Shown: positions 60,055 through 64,000 of the stretch, one piece after another | Position numbering within the stretch: the first letter of the stretch is position 1 | Layout of the letters: every line of letters starts with the position of its first letter | Origin: an uncultured Devosia sp. | GTDB taxonomy: Bacteria; Pseudomonadota; Alphaproteobacteria; Rhizobiales; Devosiaceae | Length of the DNA stretch: 64,000 bases | Direction of reading: 5' to 3' | Assembly: GCF_963517015.1 (NCBI RefSeq) | Contig: NZ_CAUQDV010000002.1 | Span: 124,001 to 188,000, forward strand | The notes under the pieces: model-generated | Databases searched by the model: none | What the model was told of the DNA's origin: nothing | The model's input: the letters and a program-made list of their open reading frames with translations, nothing else | Made by a program: the position numbers and the translations under genes

Positions 60055-61203
60055 CTAATAGGCGTTGGGGTTCTTTTCGAGCGATGTCGTGCTGACCGTG
60101 CCGCGCATTACCCGGAACACCCAGGCCGTGTAGGCCAGGATGATCGGCAGGAAGATGGCCGTGGCGATCAGCATGATGAAGAGCGTCAGATGGCTGGACG
60201 ACGCATCCCAGAGGGTAAGGCTGGATTCCGGCAGCGTCGAGGATGGCAGGAGGAAGGGGAAGAGCGACAGCCCCGCCGTCGAGACCACGCCGAAGATGGC
60301 AAGGCTCGATGCCAGCAGCGTCGGCAGGCGCCAGCGCAATTGCAGGCCAAGCAGAGCACCAAGGAGCCCCAGGAAGCCGATGACCGGTGCGGCAATCATC
60401 CAGGGATAGGTGCCGTAATTGGCCAGCCAGCCGCCGCGGGTCAGCGCCACCGTCTTGGCCAGCGGATTGATGGCGGCATTGCCGTCGACAGCGCTGGTGA
60501 TGGCGTAGCCGTCGATGCCCAAGGCAACCCAGACGCCGGCCAGGGCAAAGAGCACGATGGTGGCAATGGCCGAGATGCTGCCATAGGTCCGCGCCCGCCT
60601 GGCGATTGCCCCCTCTGTGCGGGTGGCAATGACGGCGGCGCCTTGCGTCGCAATCATGCCCAGGCTCACCAGACCACAGAGCAGCGCGAAGGGCGTCAGC
60701 AGGCCGAAGAAACTGCCGGTGTAGAAGCTGCGCATGGTGTCATCGAGATGGAAGGGCGCCCCGAGCAGGACATTGCCCACGGCAACACCGAAGATCACCG
60801 AGGGCACGAAGCCGCCGATGAACAGCGCCCAGTCCCAGGTGGCGCGCCAGCGCGGGTCCTTGACCTTGCCGCGGAACTTGAAGCCCACGGGCCGAATGAT
60901 CAGCGCCAGCAGGATCACGAACATGGCGAGATAGAAGCCGGAGAAGCTGACGGCATAGAGCGGCGGGAAGGCCGCAAAAATGGCGCCGCCACCCAGGATG
61001 AGCCAGACCTGATTGCCTTCCCAGGTCGGGCCGATCAGGTTGATAAGCACGCGGCGTTCTTCATCATTGCGCGCGGTGATCGGCAGCAACGCGCCGACGC
61101 CCAGGTCACGGCCGCCCATGATGGCGAAGCCGATCAGCAAGATGCCCAGCAGCAGCCACCAGATGAGGCGGAGGGTTTCGTAGTCGAGCGGGAGAGTGGT
61201 CAC
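60055..61203 (-). CDS. cydB: Cytochrome bd ubiquinol oxidase subunit II
   Basis: A 382-residue membrane protein with about eight to nine helices. MGGRDLGVGALLPITARNDE, RRVLINLIGPTWEGNQVWLI and FSGFYLAMFVILLALIIRPV are the CydB family segments. It forms the quinol oxidase with CydA, reducing oxygen to water with high affinity. It overlaps cydA by 4 bases and leads into cydX. Confidence 0.95.
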   Translation of the reverse strand: MTTLPLDYETLRLIWWLLLGILLIGFAIMGGRDLGVGALLPITARNDEERRVLINLIGPTWEGNQVWLILGGGAIFAAFPPLYAVSFSGFYLAMFVILLALIIRPVGFKFRGKVKDPRWRATWDWALFIGGFVPSVIFGVAVGNVLLGAPFHLDDTMRSFYTGSFFGLLTPFALLCGLVSLGMIATQGAAVIATRTEGAIARRARTYGSISAIATIVLFALAGVWVALGIDGYAITSAVDGNAAINPLAKTVALTRGGWLANYGTYPWMIAAPVIGFLGLLGALLGLQLRWRLPTLLASSLAIFGVVSTAGLSLFPFLLPSSTLPESSLTLWDASSSHLTLFIMLIATAIFLPIILAYTAWVFRVMRGTVSTTSLEKNPNAY

Positions 61204-62804
61204 GATCCAAGTCCCTTGTTGGCAGCAGTGGCGGGGAGAGCGGCGACGACGAAATCCTCGTCGTCACTTTCATCGGCGGCAAAGAGCTTGTCCTGGGGGC
61301 CGGCCTTGACGATCTTGATCATCAGGAAGACCGCAATGATCGCCAGGATCGAATAGAGCAGGGTGAACAGGCTCAGCGAAATCACCAGGTCCCAGAAGTG
61401 GAGACCCGAGGCAGCGTAGAAGGTGGGCAGGACGCCCTCCACCACCCAGGGCTGGCGGCCATATTCGGCGATGAACCAGCCGGACTCGATGGCGATCCAG
61501 GGCGTGGGCAGCAGCAGGGCGCCCAGCCAAAGCATGCCTCGATTGGTGCCGATCCAGCCGCGCGAGGCGCGGTAGAAGGTCAGCGCGAAGAAGGCGATGA
61601 AGAAGAAGCCCAGGCCCATCATGATGCGGAAGGTCCAGAACAGTGGCCAGACATCGGGCACGGTATATTCGGCTGCCATGGCGATCTCTTCGTCCGTGGC
61701 ATTGCCGACATCCTCGCGATATTGCTTGAGCAGCAGGCCATAGCCGAGGTCGGGCCAGTGCTGCTCGAAGACCAGGCGGGCATTGACGTTATTGCCGTCG
61801 GCCCGGATTTCCTGCAGCGCGTCATAGGCCACCATGCCCGAGCGGATGCGGGTTTCGGCGTGGGTGACCAGTTCCTCGATGCCCGGCATGGGCAGATCGA
61901 CGGACCGCGTGGTGATCAGGCCGCCCATCCAGGGAATCTGGATCTTGAACTCGGGCGCCCCGCCGTCCTCGCCCGGAAGGGCGAATACCGTCCACGGTGC
62001 CGGAGCAGGTTCGGTCTCGTAGCTGGCTTCGATGGCCGCGATCTTCATCTTCTGGTGTTCGGTGGCGACATAGCCACTTTCGTCACCCAGGACGACGACC
62101 GACAGCGCCGAGGCAAGACCGAAGCTTGCGGCGACCACCATGGAGCGCTTGGCGATCTCGACATGCTTGCCCTTGAGCAGGAAGATGCAGGAGATCGAGA
62201 AAACAAACACCGCGCCGCAGAGATAGCCGGCGCTGACGGTATGGACGAACTTGGCCTGCGCCACCTGGTTGAAGATCACCGCCATGAAGTCGGTGACTTC
62301 CATGCGCATGGTGTCGGGATTGAACTTGGCGCCGACCGGGTTCTGCATCCAGCCATTGGCGATGAGGATCCAGAGCGCGGAGAAATTGGCGCCCAGCGCC
62401 GTCAGCCAGGTCACGGCCAGGTGGCCGACCTTGCTGAGACGATCCCAGCCAAAGAAGAAGAGGCCAATAAAGGTGGCTTCGAGGAAGAAGGCCATCAGGC
62501 CTTCGATGGCCAGCGGCGCACCGAAGACGTCGCCGACATAGTGGCTGTAGTAGCTCCAGTTCATGCCAAACTGGAATTCCATGACGATGCCCGTCGCAAC
62601 GCCCATGGCGAAATTGACGCCAAACAGCGTGCCCCAGAACAGGGTCGCCTTGCGCCAGACGTCGCGTCCGGTCATCACATAGACGCTTTCCATGATGCCC
62701 ATCATCACGGAAAGGCCGATGGTGAGCGGCGGAAAAATGAAATGATACATGGCGGTGACGGCAAATTGCCACCGCGAGAGTTCGACGACTGTCATGTCGA
62801 TCAT
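61200..62804 (-). CDS. cydA: Cytochrome bd ubiquinol oxidase subunit I
   Basis: A 534-residue subunit carrying haems b558, b595 and d. The haem b595 ligand region is in VTAMYHFIFPPLTIGLSVMM with the axial His near residue 21, and the His and Met haem ligands follow further on. The long Q-loop and the GRQPWVVEGVLPT motif place it in the bd-I type with CydX. It overlaps cydB by 4 bases. It is the first gene of the operon, under an FNR-type box. Confidence 0.95.
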   Translation of the reverse strand: MIDMTVVELSRWQFAVTAMYHFIFPPLTIGLSVMMGIMESVYVMTGRDVWRKATLFWGTLFGVNFAMGVATGIVMEFQFGMNWSYYSHYVGDVFGAPLAIEGLMAFFLEATFIGLFFFGWDRLSKVGHLAVTWLTALGANFSALWILIANGWMQNPVGAKFNPDTMRMEVTDFMAVIFNQVAQAKFVHTVSAGYLCGAVFVFSISCIFLLKGKHVEIAKRSMVVAASFGLASALSVVVLGDESGYVATEHQKMKIAAIEASYETEPAPAPWTVFALPGEDGGAPEFKIQIPWMGGLITTRSVDLPMPGIEELVTHAETRIRSGMVAYDALQEIRADGNNVNARLVFEQHWPDLGYGLLLKQYREDVGNATDEEIAMAAEYTVPDVWPLFWTFRIMMGLGFFFIAFFALTFYRASRGWIGTNRGMLWLGALLLPTPWIAIESGWFIAEYGRQPWVVEGVLPTFYAASGLHFWDLVISLSLFTLLYSILAIIAVFLMIKIVKAGPQDKLFAADESDDEDFVVAALPATAANKGLGS

Positions 62805-62883
62805 GGTCTGGAGCCCCTATGATTGGCCGCACCCCAAAGGGCAGAAAGTCCTTTCCTCATAGGCAATAAGCGCGCGCCATTCC

Positions 62884-62897
62884 TTGATTCAGATCAA
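62884..62897. promoter_or_regulatory. Perfect FNR/FixK-type box between cydA and cydD
   Basis: TTGAT-TCAG-ATCAA, an exact palindrome of the FNR/FixK/Anr consensus. Measured from its centre (62890.5), a -10-like TATGGT at 62919-62924 puts a cydD start near 62932, and TATGAG on the minus strand at 62861-62856 puts a cydA start near 62849; both are at about -41.5. One site could therefore activate both operons under low oxygen. Confidence 0.75.
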
Positions 62898-62947
62898 AGG
62901 TTGGCGCCTGCGCTTCGCTATGGTGCGCTCAACATCGAGAGAAGCCA

Positions 62948-64000
62948 ATGTCCAATGCACTGACTGCCGATCGCCAGAACGGGAAAACGCTATCGAGCCT
63001 GACCCGCCACGGCGGCCTCTGGCTGGGCGTGGCCATTGCTGCACCGCTCGTCGGTGGTGCCCTGCTGGTGTGGCAGGCCTGGACGCTGGCGGCGGTGATC
63101 GGCCAGTCGATCGAGGGCGGCGCAGCGATTTCGACGCTCGGCCCCAGCGTTGGCTTGATCCTGACTCTTCTGATCATCCGCGCTGCTCTTGGCGCCATTG
63201 GTGATCGCGCCGGCACCGCTGCCGCCGAAGCTATCAAGACGCAGTTGCGCGGTGCGCTCTACGGACAATTGCTGTCAGGTTCGCCGCGCGAGGCCGAGCG
63301 GGCGCAGGCGGGCGCAGCCACTGCGGCGATTGTCGATCAGGTCGAGGCGCTTGACGCCTTCTTTTCGCGCTATCTGCCGGCGATGATCGGCGCCACCATC
63401 CTGCCCATCGCCTTTGGCGCCGTCATCCTGCCGCTCGACTGGCTGGCCGGCCTGCTGTTTCTGGTCACCGCCCCGCTCATTCCCGTCTTCATGGCACTGG
63501 CCGGCATCGGCGCACAGATCGCCACGCGGCGGCAGGCCCGTGCGCTCAGCCTGCTCACCGGGCGCTTCTCCGACCGGTTGCGCGGCCTGATGACGCTGAA
63601 GCTCTTCGGCCGCGCCGAGGCTGAAACGGCAGGCATCGTTGCGGCCAGCGACGAATTGCGACGCCGCAATCTGAGGGTGCTGCGCATCGCCTTCCTGTCC
63701 TCGGCCGTGCTGGAATTTTTCGCCGCGCTCGGCGTGGCGGGGCTGGCGCTCTATATCGGCCTCGACTTCATCGGCTATCTGCATCTGCGGTCGACGCCGA
63801 TGACGCTGGAACTGGGGCTTTTCCTGCTGCTGATGGCGCCCGAGGTCTATCATCCGCTGCGCCTCCTCGCCGCCCATTATCATGACCGCGCCTCGGCAAA
63901 AGCCGCCATTGGCGAGATCGAGGCGCAGCTGGGCACCCTGCCCAGGTCGACCCCTGCCTTGGCCGATGCACCGCTGATGCAGAACAAGGGCGCCATTGGC
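62948..64000 (+). CDS. cydD: Thiol-reductant ABC exporter CydD (5' part)
   Basis: The first 351 codons of CydD, which with CydC exports glutathione and cysteine and is needed to assemble cytochrome bd. The fragment contains the whole membrane domain: WLGVAIAAPLVGGALLVWQA, VGLILTLLIIRAALGAIGDR, FSRYLPAMIGATILPIAFGA, LFGRAEAETAGIVAASDELR, and LEFFAALGVAGLALYIGLDF. The ATP-binding domain lies beyond the window edge. It is divergent from cydA across the FNR-type box, which supports common control. Confidence 0.92.
   Translation, partial: MSNALTADRQNGKTLSSLTRHGGLWLGVAIAAPLVGGALLVWQAWTLAAVIGQSIEGGAAISTLGPSVGLILTLLIIRAALGAIGDRAGTAAAEAIKTQLRGALYGQLLSGSPREAERAQAGAATAAIVDQVEALDAFFSRYLPAMIGATILPIAFGAVILPLDWLAGLLFLVTAPLIPVFMALAGIGAQIATRRQARALSLLTGRFSDRLRGLMTLKLFGRAEAETAGIVAASDELRRRNLRVLRIAFLSSAVLEFFAALGVAGLALYIGLDFIGYLHLRSTPMTLELGLFLLLMAPEVYHPLRLLAAHYHDRASAKAAIGEIEAQLGTLPRSTPALADAPLMQNKGAIG

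Overview
The window is a GC-rich chromosomal segment of an alphaproteobacterium, most likely a Devosia-like member of the Hyphomicrobiales. The reasons are a MucR/Ros regulator, DUF2336, DUF1491, DUF6456 and TIGR03808-type genes, a CtrA-type site (TTAA-N7-TTAAC), a rhizobial-style rhamnose locus (rhaR-S-T-P-Q-M divergent from rhaD-I) and a rhizobial-type L-asparaginase. I found no rRNA, tRNA, phage, transposase or CRISPR array. Intergenic space is punctuated by a family of about 130-bp palindromic repeats.

Layout. 1-5.3 kb: end of a solute-binding protein gene, a TetR regulator with a frameshifted epimerase, an RsbQ-like hydrolase overlapping a PAS histidine kinase, a degenerate GGDEF protein and a YcgN-type protein. 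5.3-12.9 kb: a class A penicillin-binding protein, a RelE-type toxin-antitoxin module with an extra antitoxin, two tiny membrane proteins, split DUF1214/DUF1254 genes, ChrA, a lipoprotein and a 58-residue protein. 13-21.4 kb: DUF2336, DUF1491, a peptidoglycan-binding membrane protein with a DivJ/PleC-like kinase, SufE, an acyltransferase, a DnaA-domain-IV mini-protein and MucR. 21.9-33.1 kb: oligopeptidase B, superoxide dismutase, a receiver protein, a LOG-like protein, a HerA-like ATPase, a Tat-exported beta-helix protein, asparaginase, an SDR enzyme and a sugar dehydrogenase.

33.4-44.5 kb is the most interesting region. It looks at first like a histidine-utilisation locus (HAL-like lyase plus urocanase-like hydratase), but the lyase lacks the Ala-Ser-Gly triad that forms the MIO cofactor, the urocanase lacks the conserved active-site Cys, and the genes after them are a DUF917 protein, a cyclic amidohydrolase and an N-carbamoyl amino-acid hydrolase, with a betaine-type (YehZYXW/EgtU-like) ABC importer. 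Together this fits complete ergothioneine uptake and degradation: ergothioneine to thiourocanate plus trimethylamine, to a thiohydantoin propionate, to hydantoin propionate, to N-carbamoyl-L-glutamate, to L-glutamate.

44.7-54.2 kb is the L-rhamnose locus: ABC importer, mutarotase and DeoR regulator on the minus strand, divergent from the aldolase/dehydrogenase fusion RhaD and the isomerase RhaI. No kinase gene is present here. 54.4-58.7 kb: DUF5680, methylmalonate-semialdehyde dehydrogenase with a divergent LysR regulator, a second LysR and a DUF1127 protein. 58.9-64 kb: YbaK, a 48-residue DUF1127 protein, and the cytochrome bd operon cydABX divergent from cydD (cut by the window end), with a perfect FNR-type box between them.
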